Below the pieces are notes generated by a model. It was given only the letters and a program-made list of their open reading frames with translations. It searched no databases and had not been told where the DNA came from. The translations under genes were made by a program, and so were the position numbers. This document shows, piece after piece, positions 1 to 11,819 of a stretch of DNA of 64,000 nucleotides. This DNA is from Anastrepha obliqua. Taxonomy: Eukaryota; Arthropoda; Insecta; Diptera; Tephritidae. Every line of letters starts with the position of its first letter. Position 1 is the stretch's first letter. The stretch lies in assembly GCF_027943255.1 (NCBI RefSeq), contig NC_072894.1, forward strand, positions 60,453,601 to 60,517,600. Direction: 5' to 3'.

Positions 1-48
1 AAATGTAAATATGACCAAATCATAAATTAACAACAAGAATTCACTTAC

Positions 49-277
49 CGCGCAATTGGTAGATCGGGCTGCCGACTGGCGTGTTCTCGAGCAGGCTGAA
101 ACGTGACATATCACCACTGCCGGGCACGAAGTGTGGCGGTTGATTTTGCGTTTGGCCGTGCGCGCTGCGCATGCTCAATTGTAGTAGCAGGTATACGTGT
201 AGTAGAAGGGCGGGAAGTAGCGCCATATTCCGATTGAAGGTAAGTCGCCTGCATGACGTAGGCGAGGAATTTCGCAT
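49..277 (-). CDS. Cadherin, first coding exon (partial gene)
   Basis: This is the amino end of a cadherin cell-adhesion protein. The frame opens with ATG at 277, with a second in-frame ATG at 226 that starts directly at the hydrophobic stretch MALLPALLLHVYLLLQL; I favour the second as the functional start. Signal-peptide cleavage probably falls near SAHG/QTQNQ. The mature start PPHFVPGSGDMSRFSLLEN followed by TPVGSPIYQLRG fits the first strands of an extracellular cadherin domain, where a phenylalanine and an ENTPVG turn are typical. The exon ends at a consensus donor (G|GTAAGTGA, last exon base 49) in phase 1, so the protein continues left of the window. An acceptor (pyrimidine-rich, then CATAG) sits just upstream, placing the exon at 49-289. 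Among fly cadherins it most resembles my memory of Cad87A, but I cannot confirm the paralogue. Confidence 0.75.
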
Positions 278-289
278 TTTGCTACACCA

Positions 290-1394
290 CTATGAAATAA
301 GAGTTGAAAATATTTTTAATCGATTTACCGGTTTACGAATATGCACTTCAAATTGTATGCAGTGAGAAAATAATTTCATTTTCCCAGCTCATATGAACCA
401 TATACACACATACGAGTCCATCAACTAACCGGTGCTAAGATTTACAGCGTCACGTACTTTTCAATTTAATTTTATTTTAATTACAGAATGTTATTAGTAA
501 ACGTATGTTAATTTAATTCATACTATTCAATCCTTAAGTTGTTCCTACGTTAAGGCTACTAAAAATGTGTACAATAGTAAGCACCTTACGCGCCATGGAG
601 TTCTACTGAATATCCCAATAAGCTTCAACAAGTACTAAATCACACTGTAAGCTTACCTGGATGCCTAAACCATTGCATTTTAAAATTCTAATTACTCAGC
701 CAAACTTAAATATACTCTTCGACTTAAAAAAGTAAATCTTCTGGGACCTGAGCGTATTGATCACCGCATGCAAGTATAAAAGGCGCCTAGCAGAACTCTA
801 GCGCCACCCGAACTACTGACCATCTGGTGGACTTTAAATCAACATTTATCCAAGCTCCCTTAACAGACATAAAATCGGCGTATAGTTGGCATAACGGGTG
901 CTTTGAGTCCCATCTTAGACCAAGGCGCGTTTTTGTACTCAAATAGCGCCCATGCGCCAATCGCAGTTAGTCAGGAGGTTGTATTTGCGTAACTCCATAA
1001 GAAGACAAATGGTGACAAAGATCTGGAGCTTCTTCTACCTTGCTAATTGTTCACCCAAAATACTTATAAATAATATCAGACAACCACTTGAATAAGATAC
1101 ATAATTCTTCACTATAATGAAGACTTTCATCTGGTATTGATGGATGAAGGGCCGGTTTCTCCACGTTGATCGCAACAAAATTCATCGGTACTTTAAAAAT
1201 ATTTTATTTCTTTGCTTGCTTGTTGGGTGCAATTCATCGAGAAATGTTAACAGACAATGCAACGCTTGATCTGTTTTTTTTTTTATTAGGCTGCCACATC
1301 TTTGGTTAACATTTCTACCAAAATTGTATAGGCAGTGCTTAAAATTTTTAAAAGTTACGCCGCCTTGGGTAAATCTACCTCTGTACGTGTTTTC
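290..1394. other. Intronic sequence, nothing recognised
   Basis: AT-rich sequence upstream of the cadherin exon on the minus strand. If the candidate 5' exon near 11 kb is right, this lies inside the gene's first intron. I see no credible open frame or RNA gene here. Confidence 0.4.
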
Positions 1395-2385
1395 CATTTT
1401 TTACAGTTTAAAAAATGGATTTGAATTCGCAACAACGAGTTTGCATTAAAAACGGATTAATTGGTGCGAAAACCTTAGAAAGGTTGGCTTCGGAAGAGCC
1501 CATGAGCTCTGGAACTGATGAAAACATTACTAAAGTGAAAGAAAAGTTGACCAATAACTGCAAATAAATCATCAGAGAGATGGCAGAGGACTTGAAAATT
1601 GGTTATGGAGCAGTACAGGAAATTGTAGTTAATGATTTGCGTTTGCGTCCAGTTGTTGTAAAGTTGGCCCCAAAGGATCTGAACTTCGTGCAAAAAGTTA
1701 TCGTATTGATATCGCCAAAGACATGATTTTCAAAAATAAATCCGACCCAATATTCTTCACTTCAAATGCATCATTACTGGCGACGAGACGTAAGTGGATG
1801 AGTACGACACGCAATCTAGACATCAGGCGCGTGAGTGGAGAGCTCCAAATGAACCAAGACCAAATAAACTACTTCGTTTTCAGCCAAAAACTAAAGATAT
1901 GGTCACGGTTTTTATGGATAAGGTATTGTACACCACGGATTTTTACTAGAAGGTAATCCAATTAATAAGGACCATTATTTGGGCGTTATGAAACGTTTAC
2001 GTGAAGTAATTCACCAGAAAGTAAAAGATTTGTGGGAAAAAAACTCGAGAACAATGATGACGCACCATTGCGCAGTGCCTCCATTATCCGTGAATTTGTG
2101 ACCAAGAACGAAACGAATACCAACCACGAATATCAAGAAATCCCTACGGAGAACCACTTCGGCGTTTAAACAGCCGAAAGGAAGTAATAGAAATCGAAGA
2201 CGGCTCTGATGGCTATACCAAAAATAGTGTTCCAGAAATGCTTCGAGAGGTGGATCAAACATTGGCATAAGTGCGTTACAGTAGATGAGGAGTACTTTGA
2301 ATGTTATAATAGCTAATTAACTTTTTGAGGAATAAACTTATATATTTAATTTTCTAAATATACTCCGGGAACTTTTTCAGCGAGG
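1395..2385 (+). mobile_element. Degenerate mariner transposon
   Basis: A decayed mariner transposase gene can be followed along the plus strand through several frameshifts. It opens near 1414 with MDLNSQQRVCIKNGLIGAKT, where mariner proteins normally start, but the helix-turn-helix region after this is partly deleted. Further recognisable blocks are REMAEDLKIGYGAVQEI, LAPKDLNFVQK, IITGDET followed by a stop where Trp is normal (first catalytic Asp block), RAPNEPRPNK, YLGVMKRLREVIHQK, and the carboxy end FQKCFERWIKHWHKC with VDEEYFE. The central HDNAPSH and SPDL blocks are scrambled. The right end carries a terminal-repeat-like stretch, tactccgggaactttttca, near 2360. No matching left repeat was found, so the left boundary is uncertain. 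The copy cannot encode a working enzyme. Confidence 0.8.
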
Positions 2386-2799
2386 GGGTATTTCTCGGTG
2401 CAGTAGGACTATATATGTATTTTCTTTGCAGACATGTAACAGCCGATTGATAATTCTACTAGGTTTGTTTTTAAGCTACATTATTAATAGATAAGTACAA
2501 AAAGGGATGTTGAGCGAATGAAAATGAACACACAAAATAATATGCCTGTTTCGTAATTTTCACATTAACAAGAAATTGAGAAACGCGCGGGAGTTTTTCT
2601 AGTTATACATTTTTATATCCCATTGAATTTTAAAATGACAAAGTGAAGTTTCAAGTGATAAAAAAATGCTGGTGATATTTGACAATTTTTTTTCGTTGAG
2701 GTGTCATGCCTTTTCTTCTATAATTTACTCTGTAATGCCCGAGTTTTTTTATATGAAAGAAAAAGCCTATCACCGTCTCCTTCTTAGCATCACAGATTT

Positions 2800-3025
2800 T
2801 GATAAACCATTGCTAAATTCACAACCACATGGCATCGCTATTCAAAGCCACTTCCTTCCAACGTTTCACGTTTATCTGTTTAAAGTCTGCTTCCACATCT
2901 TCGAGCCATATCTTTCTTGGGCGTGCTCTTCTTTGGTCTGCAACTGGGCAGAATTCAAGCGCTTTTCGTGCTACTTGCTGAGTGGAAACTTTCATAACGG
3001 GGCCAAGCCATCCTTTCCTAGCAGC
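2800..3025 (-). mobile_element. LINE 3' end (RTE-like reverse transcriptase tail)
   Basis: On the minus strand a short frame reads GWLGPVMKVSTQQVARKALE, then FCPVADQRRARPRKIWLEDV and EADFKQINVKRWKEVALNSD. This is the charged carboxy tail typical of insect RTE/Jockey-type non-LTR retrotransposon proteins, in which a GH.xRM and an RxRGRPxxRW motif precede a short alpha-helical end. The preceding catalytic domain is absent, as expected for a 5'-truncated insertion. The plus-strand open frame across 2666-3064 is a shadow of this element. Confidence 0.7.
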
Positions 3026-4024
3026 GTCAAAAAAAAATTCCCAGAAATCAAAAGCATTTTTTAGTCACTTGTAACTTTCATTAAAATTTAAAAGGCTATA
3101 AAATTGCATGTTCGTGAACATTCTGATTAAAAAATTGAAAGTTTTGATAGAATTTTGCAAAATTTTGTATAAAATTGGAATTTGTATGCTACATGATTCT
3201 TGTTGTAGCACAAACTATATTTTTATAAAAAAATACTTGTGGGCTTATAATTTTCCAACGGGGTGTATTTCAGAAGAATTAATAGTGGTCAAGGCATACT
3301 TGTATTTTCATAGACACATACATATATACAATTTTAAGTATTTGTTAAATTTAATTTTACTTTATTTGTTGTATTCATTTTAATTAAATTAAGTTTTTTA
3401 TTATTTAACTTATTTCATTTTTTGATTAATACCACATACGTTGTTTGAATTATAATTATTTTTCACTTATCGGCTTACTCAACGAGAATTCAACATTCTT
3501 GTACTTGCTGATATTAACCTTGAGTTCTGATCTGATTTCATTGTCCAATGTTGCACGAGCACCACATAGCATCAGTTGTTATTGTTTTCCATGCACTATG
3601 TTCATTTTTCTATTTTTCTTTTTGTTATTCTTTTTTGAGTTAATTTTATTGTAAAGCAGCATTCGATTTGTTCTCTGTTCTTTGAAGTACTAAAATCACG
3701 ATGTGGTCGTTATTTCTCCCCACGGCTTTTAATTTGAGCTATATATTGGCCATTTCGCGCTGTATATGAAGTTGGTGTTACGGATTGGCAATCATTCATG
3801 ATTGTTTTTTTTTAACTTTGTAGATTGAGTATTAAAAAGGCTTCATTTAAATTTCGACCTCACATTCCTAAACGATTCGTTCAGAGCAGGGCGTTTTATA
3901 GCTATTTGCGTTTTATATCCCATAAACGTGTTTGCATACACTTGTGGTCACCCAATCGAGTCACTCAAACATTTTAAAATATTCGCAATATTTGTAATGT
4001 TAGTTTATTATGTAACAAAAACTT

Positions 4025-4390
4025 TAGAAATTGCTCGTGATGTTCATAGAGAAGGGCAGCATCATCGGTTTTTATTTCTCTCGAAATGAAGAAGCAGCTA
4101 CCGTCACGGTGAATGACGAGCACTATCGAACCATAGTGACTGAATTTTGGCTCCCAAAATTAATCAGCAAAACATCGACGATATCTAATTCCAAAGAGAT
4201 GGCGTCCTACAGCGCGCTTAAGAATCGATATATTACAATATTCAAGCCATCATTGACGCCATGCGGTCAGATTTATTGGAAAGAGTAGTCAAATATTGGA
4301 CTGATTGAATGGGCCATGCAACTCACAGTAGCCTTGGAGATAATTCGGATACTACACTAAACAAATAAATGCCATTAAATTATCTATCAG
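4025..4390 (+). mobile_element. Internally deleted Tc1/mariner (IS630-type) fragment
   Basis: The frame from about 4031 reads IIGFYFSRNEEAATVTVNDE then HYRTIVTEFWLPKL, matching the transposase stretch that normally follows the second catalytic region in one IS630/mariner lineage (GPYFFEN..GxAVTVxxxRYRxM). After a large deletion the carboxy end follows as NIQAIIDAMRSDLLERVV and KYWTD, with a loose match to the terminal RxxH segment. The catalytic Asp blocks are missing, so this is a dead remnant. No terminal repeats were identified. Confidence 0.65.
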
Positions 4391-4399
4391 ATTATAATA

Positions 4400-5180
4400 A
4401 AAAAATTCACTGCAACAATATTTCTATTTTGCATTCTAATTTAAGTTTTCAGAGCATAAAGCACAGTAATGATAGAATTCAAGATTGACGTGAGTGACGT
4501 TAGTACAGAAACAAAACAAACGATAACAAAATGAAGAATAAGTAAAGCCAAGAGGAAAGCATGGAAGAAACTGCATTTGGAGGCTTTATTATTCTCCTCT
4601 TACGATTTATCATGCGGTATTTTATTTTTACAAAATCGTTTTTTAAAAATCAAAATATTCGCTGATTGAATCACAAACAAGTAACTTACAACACAAGTAA
4701 AAGTTGGTTTCTTCTCTGTGTTGACGGTATTAAAAATAACAGATTTTCTCAAGTTCGCCTAGAACGAAGTAAGTATACATGGATAACGCCATCCTTGTAT
4801 TCCATACATCATGCATATTAATTTTACTTATAATATTAACTGTGTACTGTTCTGCTGAGACTAAGATGCGACACCGTTATCTGATTAATTATTCCTTGAA
4901 GGCTTGGCAGAGCTAAACTCGGTGGACACATCGTTCCATAAAGTCCACTCAAAGGTTTAATTTTAAAAGATAAAGGGAAAGTGGAGTTAGAGCTCCCTAA
5001 AACGTCCAATCAAAAGGAGCCAGCAGACCTGATTATCGAGTTACTTCAGTCTCAAAAATGGTACATTTACCAGGTTTGCTGTTTAATTATGGTGAAAAAG
5101 AAAACTGAGAGGGGAACTTCGGCTGCCACGCCACTTGGGAAATTCAGCCGAATTCGGTACTATCATTTCACATGTATTCG
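4400..5180. other. Unassigned intergenic or intronic DNA
   Basis: Mostly AT-rich DNA, with a somewhat GC-richer patch from about 4980. No protein family or RNA was recognised. Confidence 0.3.
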
Positions 5181-5190
5181 CCTTGCATTT

Positions 5191-5338
5191 GTCCAATCAG
5201 TCGTTGTTCAGATGGCAAGAGAGCACATGAGCGAAGACTGTGCTGTTTTTTTTTCGTGCATCACTAGCACAATCTTATCGCCAGCCGAAATTTGCACGAA
5301 CTCATATTTGCACACTCGTCCAATCAGTCGTTATTCAG
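5191..5338 (+). repeat. Local direct repeat, 21-bp units 127 bp apart
   Basis: The motif gtccaatcagtcgttgttca at 5191 recurs at 5318 with one base changed (gttatt for gttgtt). Both copies are followed by a purine-rich start (gatgg, gacgg). The surrounding 5.0-5.5 kb is unusually GC-rich for the window. It may be part of a larger duplicated element whose edges I cannot fix. Confidence 0.5.
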
Positions 5339-5585
5339 ACGGGAACGAAGTGTCATTGGTTGATTTTTGTGTTATATCACCGACACATTCTTCGTTTTTT
5401 GTAATCACATCCCAGTGACGTCAGCGCCTCAGCTGATTCGTCGAATTCACTGGGAGCCGAATAACGGTCTGCTAAAGAGCACACCACTGAGAATCTCTTC
5501 ACCATACCTCACCTAGTCTAATCGTAAAAAAAGTTGAAGGCCAAAATCCCTTCAGGACTCGAAGATGTTTTTCTAAACACCATGA

Positions 5586-6008
5586 AAATACAACAAACCG
5601 TGGAAAGAGGGTTGCCATTTAATCTTACAGCAAAAATTACGAGAAGTAAAGCAATTCCATTATTCGATACAAATGATAAAATTGATTACACAGGCCGACA
5701 AAATTGTGAGGCAAGAAAGTATGGAATACTTTTACAAATATTTAGACACTATTTTTTTTTGTCAGTATGCCAAATTCGGTGATACTAAGAAATTGAATAG
5801 CTTCGAGAATATACTAAATTCCACTTACAATTTCTCGAAGGAAAATAAAGATTCTGTTAAGCTCCAAAATAAATTTCTTAGCAGTGTTACATTATTTTCA
5901 GATATTGTGATGCTCCGCTGTCTCAATTACATACCAAAAAAAATATATTTTTTTTTAATTTTTAGGTTGAAATATCTGCAGAGCTTAACTTTATGCGATT
6001 ATGCCTAG
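5586..6008 (+). other. Unrecognised 140-codon open frame, possible broken gene
   Basis: This frame is open from just after a stop at 5583 to the stop at 6006-6008. It is rich in Lys, Gln, Phe and Asn, with stretches such as LQQKLREVKQFHYSIQMIKL, ITQADKIVRQESMEYFYKYL and SFENILNSTYNFSKENKDSV. It looks helical rather than random, but I recognise no family. No upstream ATG lies closer to the start than codon 30 (5673). A second overlapping frame at 5534-5782 is less coherent. It could be a chance frame in AT-rich DNA, an exon of an unknown gene or a transposon remnant. Confidence 0.25.
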
Positions 6009-6009
6009 G

Positions 6010-7540
6010 CCAGATTCGCATAAAGCACTTCAAACTCTGTCGTTGAAGTATTGCATGGTTCTGCAAATCCATCAAATTTTGTCGTCTTATACTTTCGATA
6101 TTTCACTCTTTCCTATTTTTCAAGTCTCACACTTACTGTGAAAAATATTTAAATTTGCTTTAACGTTTTTAGCGAATTTCTATTTTGGTTTACATATTCA
6201 TAAGAAAGTGTTACCTTTTTTCAGTTTAAAACTAATATATCTACGTATGATTTCTCTTTTTAGATAAATTATTTTATATTTATTAATTTATCTGTTTTTC
6301 TTATACACGTGAGCATAACAGCTGTAAGGCATAAAATAATCTAGATAGATATTCAAATATGTACATATATCAAGAAGAAGAAGATAGGTACATATATGTA
6401 CAAAATGCTCAGAGTATTGAGAGAAGCCGGTTATCGATGCTGTTCGTCCGTCCGTGTGCACAATAACTCCAATAAAAATTAATTCTCTCATTGTCCATGT
6501 GTTTGTTTGATTCCAAAAATTAGCAGCCTGAACAAATTGAATTTTTCTAAAATGTGCGTTAGTATATAAAGTTGGGTCAGGTCCGATTTTATCACCTCCC
6601 TACTTGTTAAATATTCTGTCTTTAAATGGATAATCATGCCTCAGTTTCAAACTGATGTACATTTCACTTCAATACAGCATGTTACGAAAACCTTGCCTGC
6701 AAGCACTACACGTATAACTGCCACATAGGCAGCTCGAATATCTGGTACTAAGGTGATATGCCATTTGAGCAAATCTCAAAGTGATGAGTTAACTACCTGT
6801 GCTGATGAGTATGTTCGTTTTTAGTGTTAATAATAATGAGCTCGTTCATTAAGATACTAGTCCATTGATTTCAACGACGGCTATTTATTGTTGGCAAGTC
6901 TTAAAAATATTGATGAATACATAAGTAAGATTTTGCTGGTGAAGAGAATAAATTACTTCTACTACGAGTATTACAACTCACGCTTACTGTTAATCTAGCG
7001 TTAATTCTTTCGCTTTTAGCCGTATATGCCAGACGGTAAATGTTTTTTGCAAAATGAGAAATGCATTTGCCGATGGGTAGAACAGTGAAAACTTGCATTA
7101 ACTTGCACTGTTATTTAGTCGTATAGAGTGAAGCTTCGATAATTCGAATTTAAAGCTAAATTATGCAAAGCTTCTGACTTCGCCACTACTAAGCCTAGAT
7201 GCGTTACAAGTTAGTTTTTTTCTAACTACCAGTTAACCAAGCTATGAATGCACTTTTATCTCCATTGCAAATTGCGTAATTCTCTTTCGAAACATAGGCA
7301 CGGAATCACGTAAGCTACTTTATTCTATAGAAAATTTTGTATTTAAAACTACGAGCAGCTGCAGAAGTTGAAACGTATCATCAATTACTAAATACATTTG
7401 AAACATTTTATAGAATATTGTTTTCTCTTGGTGATTTAACCCTAAAAGTTGTATCACATTTGTGCGAACAAAAAGCTTAATTACGCAAATACTACGTGCA
7501 ATAATCAAATCACTATATTTCAGTATTTTAGTTTGGATAT
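6010..7540. other. AT-rich non-coding stretch
   Basis: No credible gene. Around 6420-6600 there is a patch with tcgtccgtccgtgtgcacaa followed by taactcc and, further on, a ggtccgattttatcacctccc stretch. Similar wording recurs at 13.05-13.26 and 15.36-15.56 kb and suggests an old dispersed repeat. Confidence 0.35.
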
Positions 7541-7543
7541 ATA

Positions 7544-8138
7544 AAGAGCCTTTCAAAAGAGAGCCTAGATGCAGCTTTAATATAAAATGTATACAAATTT
7601 AGATTCTTTCAGGTTTGATTATTCTTATTGAAAATATGGGTTTTAAAAATTGTACGTGGAAAATAACATCATCTAAATGTCCACGATGAGCGCGTCTACA
7701 AGGGTGAAAAATCAGCATCACGGTCAACTAACCAATTCATGAAATTTCCGCATCAATAATGATCCGCTGGTTTAAATTCTTGTTCTAATTGAATTTTTTA
7801 AGGAGAAAAATACAAATCCGTATGTAAAATCTGCCAATGGGTCGATTCATGAATGCCTAATTCTTGAAAACGTCGAGATATCGATGTTGAACGTCCAGTT
7901 TTCGAAAGGACTGGCAGCTTTTTCTAAACTTGGCAGAACCAGTTTCTTGAAATCTTTCCAACAACCTTTGTATTCCCAACTCATTTGGCTATTACCATAT
8001 TTCTATAAAAAATAAAAAAAAGTTTCAATAATTTTAGCGCATTTTTCTATCATGTAAAATTGTACATCTGACATGGAAAATGTACCCTTTAGGAATAATT
8101 CCCTACTGACATCTAGGCGTCTCTTTTGAAAGACCCGT
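7544..8138 (-). mobile_element. Non-autonomous Tc1/mariner element, 595 bp, with terminal repeats
   Basis: The left end reads cctttcaaaagagagcctag and the right end, reverse-complemented, reads tctttcaaaagagacgccta, so about 25 bp of terminal inverted repeat is visible. TA dinucleotides flank both ends (7542-7543 and 8139-8140), as expected for Tc1/mariner insertion. On the minus strand the interior still encodes transposase pieces: a helix-turn-helix block resembling RPVLSKTGRSTSISRRFQEL, then HESTHWQILHTDLY and QLEQEFKPADHY. These match the amino third of IS630-type transposases. The catalytic core is deleted, making this a defective derivative that could only move if an autonomous copy supplies the enzyme. 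Confidence 0.75.
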
Positions 8139-8387
8139 TAATATTTTTTGCAATAATTATTTAAAATATACTACTGAGTTGTTTCGGGAGTCGCGACTAT
8201 CCGATCATGCTTGCGAAAGGGATAAAACGACGATGAATAGAGTTAAAAAAGAAGATAAAAAATAAATTTCAAACCTCTGAAGAGCTGATAACAACATCAT
8301 ATCATCTTCTAAAAAGCAGACAACAGTAAGTTTTATTGGTCTGGTTAAATTTTAATGTATAGATCTAACCTAATCGTGAAAAATTGT

Positions 8388-8702
8388 TCGGCCGCCGTAC
8401 CCAAGTGAGTTGGTCCGTGAATACCATTCGAAATTCAGAGAGAACGTAGGTTCGAATCTCGGTGAAACACCAAAATGAAGAAAGAGTTTTTTCTAGTAGC
8501 GGTTGCCCCTTGGCAGGCAATGACAAACCTCCGAGTATATTTCTGCCGCGAAAAAGCTCCTCATAAAAATATCTGCCGTTCAGAGTGCGCTTGAAACTGT
8601 AGGTCCCTCCATTTGTGGAACAACATAAGACGCACACCACAAATAGGACGAGGAGCTCGGCAAAACACTCAGAAAGGGTGTTCGCGCCAATTATAAGTCG
8701 CA
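8388..8702 (+). mobile_element. tRNA-derived SINE, near full length
   Basis: A copy of the window's main SINE family. It starts with a tRNA-like head (cggccgccgtacccaagtga, carrying a degenerate A box) and a B box ggttcgaatct near 8450. The body contains ggcaggcaatgacaaacctc, ctgccgttcagagtgcgctt and ccctccatttgtggaacaac, and the copy ends in gcgccaattata. RNA polymerase III promoter elements of this kind mark tRNA-derived SINEs mobilised by LINE enzymes. The translated frames crossing it are shadows. Confidence 0.8.
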
Positions 8703-8704
8703 TA

Positions 8705-9320
8705 TTGAATGCATACATAAATAAATATAGAGAGCCAAATAATCACCGTACTTTTTTATTAGTTGCATCTTCTACTGCCTGACAAAATTAAAGTAGTCGG
8801 GAATCGTACATTTATTTATGGAATAAAATCCCTTCACTCGAATTCGATTCAAACGTGTACAAATACTCATGTTACTGTTTCGAAATGTTATAGATCTTTC
8901 AATCGACATTTGGAGTGAATGTTTTGCTGTTAAATCTTTTAAGCACTGTCGAAACTACTCGTATATATTTAACGGTATGCCTTGATTAAGAGTAGGGCAA
9001 AGCATTCGGCAACTAATTGCCATTCTTGAATCAAAGAGTTCTCAGCGAGCTCAAGAAAAATTAATTTCGGTAACAAAAAAGGCCTTTACGGGCTTCTAAA
9101 GGCTACTTGGCAAGCGTGCTATCATAGCGTTTATTTAGAAATGTACATATGTGTATATACTGGCATGTATTTGTATATAATCAACAAGTTCCCATTGCAA
9201 GAATCTTCTCTAATGTTGGGTTACCTTAGATTGACTGCTCTTACAAATGTTCATTCGGTGCCCTAAAATGTTCTGGAAAGATTTTCTCAGTTCTATCGAA
9301 ACACGTTCTAAAATTATCCG
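8705..9320. other. Non-coding AT-rich DNA
   Basis: No gene or clear repeat seen. Contains short runs such as gtacatatgtgtatatactg. Confidence 0.3.
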
Positions 9321-9329
9321 CATCTTTTA

Positions 9330-9580
9330 GAAGTCATTTTTCAAGAAGTGATTCCCCAGAAATCAGAATTATCTCATCATTTCTTTGGAGTACGCGGTAT
9401 TCGCAGAGGAAGCGCTGGATCGGTTCTATATCTACTTAATCTCTAAATCACCTACAGAAATGTTAAGGGATACCATAAAACTGGTGACTATATTACTACT
9501 CGCCTTTTCCCATGAATATTCTTATTAGTAGCCGCCCTACAGCAAATCCCGGAACATAGTTTGAATTCTGTTTCAATTAG
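9330..9580 (-). mobile_element. Possible LINE 3' remnant
   Basis: On the minus strand a frame reads RFLCEYRVLQRNDEIILIS, with LLKDADNFRTCFDRTEKIF after a stop. This loosely fits the Cys/His-rich and following segment found after the RNase H domain in insect non-LTR elements (HxLCECPxLxxxR). The match is short and degenerate. The alternative is a chance frame. Confidence 0.3.
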
Positions 9581-9659
9581 GGGAATTCCACTATAATCCA
9601 CTCTATCCACTACATACAAATAGAGTGCTGGACTCTTCCTATTATTGTTTTTGTACGTA

Positions 9660-10870
9660 GCGTATAATTGCTATGTATGCGGTATGCGAAATATACAGAG
9701 AAAACAGCCTCACTTTTTGTTGCCTTTTACGTTTGGGTGAAGAGCTGGTAGCTTAGCAGCAAGAAGAAAAACACAAAAAAAAATTACGGTAAAATCGCGG
9801 TCATGCCCAGTGTTAGCAGCGAAAGAAAGCAGTACCAGCACCATTAAGTCAGCCTCTTCATCTTTCGCTGCTGCTGGCCAACAAGAATGAGAATTGAAAA
9901 GTATAAACAAGTTTTGCAATGTAAAATTTTGCAGCCTCTACAGTAGAAATTCTACTTTGACAAGCGATTGGAGATATATATGTACATATGTGTGTGTATG
10001 TATGTACGTGAAATGAAATGAAATTTGAAATCTGCGAAAACCTTGTACACTGCTTTTGGTAGTGCACGAGTATTTTGGGTAAAGCTGAGTAAAATATTTT
10101 TTTATTTCCATTGATTTTAATTATGGTTTTAGGTTATAAGTGCATAGTTATTTATATATACGGATGTACGTATGTATGCTTGAATAGAAGTATAAAAAAA
10201 TATATGCATATTTTATATCCTTCAGATCCTTTTTTGTGTGTATGAGCATATATTTTTCTAACTTTTTTTGTACATTGATATCTCGAAAACTCAGCCAGTA
10301 ATCAAAAAACAATATTTAGGTATGTTGTCTAAGCATACAAACAGCAATAAACATCCACAGAATTTAATAAATACATACGCATATAGTAAATTTAGTAATT
10401 TATGGTTATTTTAATATAATTCACGTCACACTTCTGTTTGATTTTTAGCTCTTTTCCAAATTTAGCAACTTATTTTTGTTCTTATACTTTTTGACTTCAA
10501 AACTATTTTATTATTTAAATTTATTCGACTTATTTTATAACTGAAATCTTTTGCGCATGCGTCATCAAATCACTACTTCACCAATTCCACTTTTTGTTTC
10601 CTTTTTTATTTTAATATTTGCCAGTTCTTTCAAATAGCAATGAGCTAGATTTCGGATTTATGCAAATTTTACTACATATATTTTCCTTATTTTTAATTCC
10701 TCAGTGTATTTTGTGTTTTCGTCGCCAAAAACATTTTATTTTTGTTACATTTTAATACACTTTTATTTAATTTTTGTAACTTCGCGATTCTTATTTTCTC
10801 ATTTTCTGCAAAAACTTGATTTTGCCTTTCCACCGTTTTGATTCTTTTTTTATTTGTTTACATCTTTCAA
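9660..10870. other. Non-coding DNA with short TG/TA microsatellites
   Basis: Sequence around 9976-10010 is a degenerate (TG)n/(TATG)n run, and the rest is strongly AT-rich. No gene seen. Confidence 0.35.
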
Positions 10871-10879
10871 GATTTTTAC

Positions 10880-11100
10880 CTGCTTCTACAAATACACTTT
10901 AATATCTTGAATTTTGTTTTTGTCCACACTGCTTTAGTTGTTGCTTCCAATTTGCCTTTCGACCAGCGTTCACGTGAAGCACAACCGCACGCCACGATTC
11001 ATTCTCAACAAATGTTGGTTAGTCATTCATTGCTGCTTATCTTAATACCAGACGTGACTTGGCTTGACTGTTGAGCGGCGTTCAAGGTGCTCTGTGGTGT
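10880..11100 (-). promoter_or_regulatory. Candidate non-coding 5' exon and promoter area of the cadherin gene
   Basis: Read on the minus strand this patch is GC-richer than its surroundings and looks like fly 5' untranslated sequence (ggcaaattggaagcaacaac, then taaagcagtg). It ends in a good donor, GCAG|GTAAAAATC, with last exon base 10880. The cadherin coding exon near 0.3 kb has an acceptor upstream of its ATG, so an upstream non-coding exon must exist, and this is the best candidate I see. The transcription start is not resolved. Confidence 0.3.
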
Positions 11101-11815
11101 GGTGAATTTCAACTCAAAAAAGTGTCTTATGAATACTGGTTTTCATGTGCAAAGTTTTTGTTACTTTTGTTGTGATAAAAAAGAATTGGCGCTAAATTCA
11201 ATTTTCTATAAAGTGATAATAAACATAGATTGGAACTATCCCGTACTGGTTTTACTGATTTCGGATGGGTTAGCCGATGAAATCCCAGATAGTTCGCGGA
11301 AAAGTCAATTTTGGTTTATTTAAGCACTGAATCTCCGAGCATCTTTGACGATCTTATGTATGTTTTCAAATAGTGATACAATTACTCGCTGATAAGAACT
11401 TTGGCTCGATTGTACTTATAGAAGTATGATAATATTATATATGAAATAAAACAGACGTCAAATAATTGCGGAAACGTGAGACGAGTTATATCGGTGTAAA
11501 AGAAGATTGAGTTAAAAAAAAAGATTTCTTTTAGTTTAAATTTTCAGGGACTTATCAACCACTTGCGATATATTATTAGTATCTCGGATATATTATTGTT
11601 CATCCAAATAAAGGTAGTCCAATGGGAGATAAACTAAAGAATAATGCCGATGATGATGAAGTAAGTAAGTGTTCGGACGTCTTTTATATAGAAGACTTCA
11701 AACTTAGACTTTATTATATTAAAAGTGAATGGACTATAAAACTGAACATACATTTTCTGAAGGTTCTGAAAATTTTGATGGATAATCTTTTCTAAATGTA
11801 TAATATTTTTATCTC
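11100..11815. other. Non-coding DNA
   Basis: No recognisable gene. If the 5' exon call is right, this is upstream flank of the cadherin gene. Confidence 0.3.
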
Positions 11816-11819
11816 TTCT

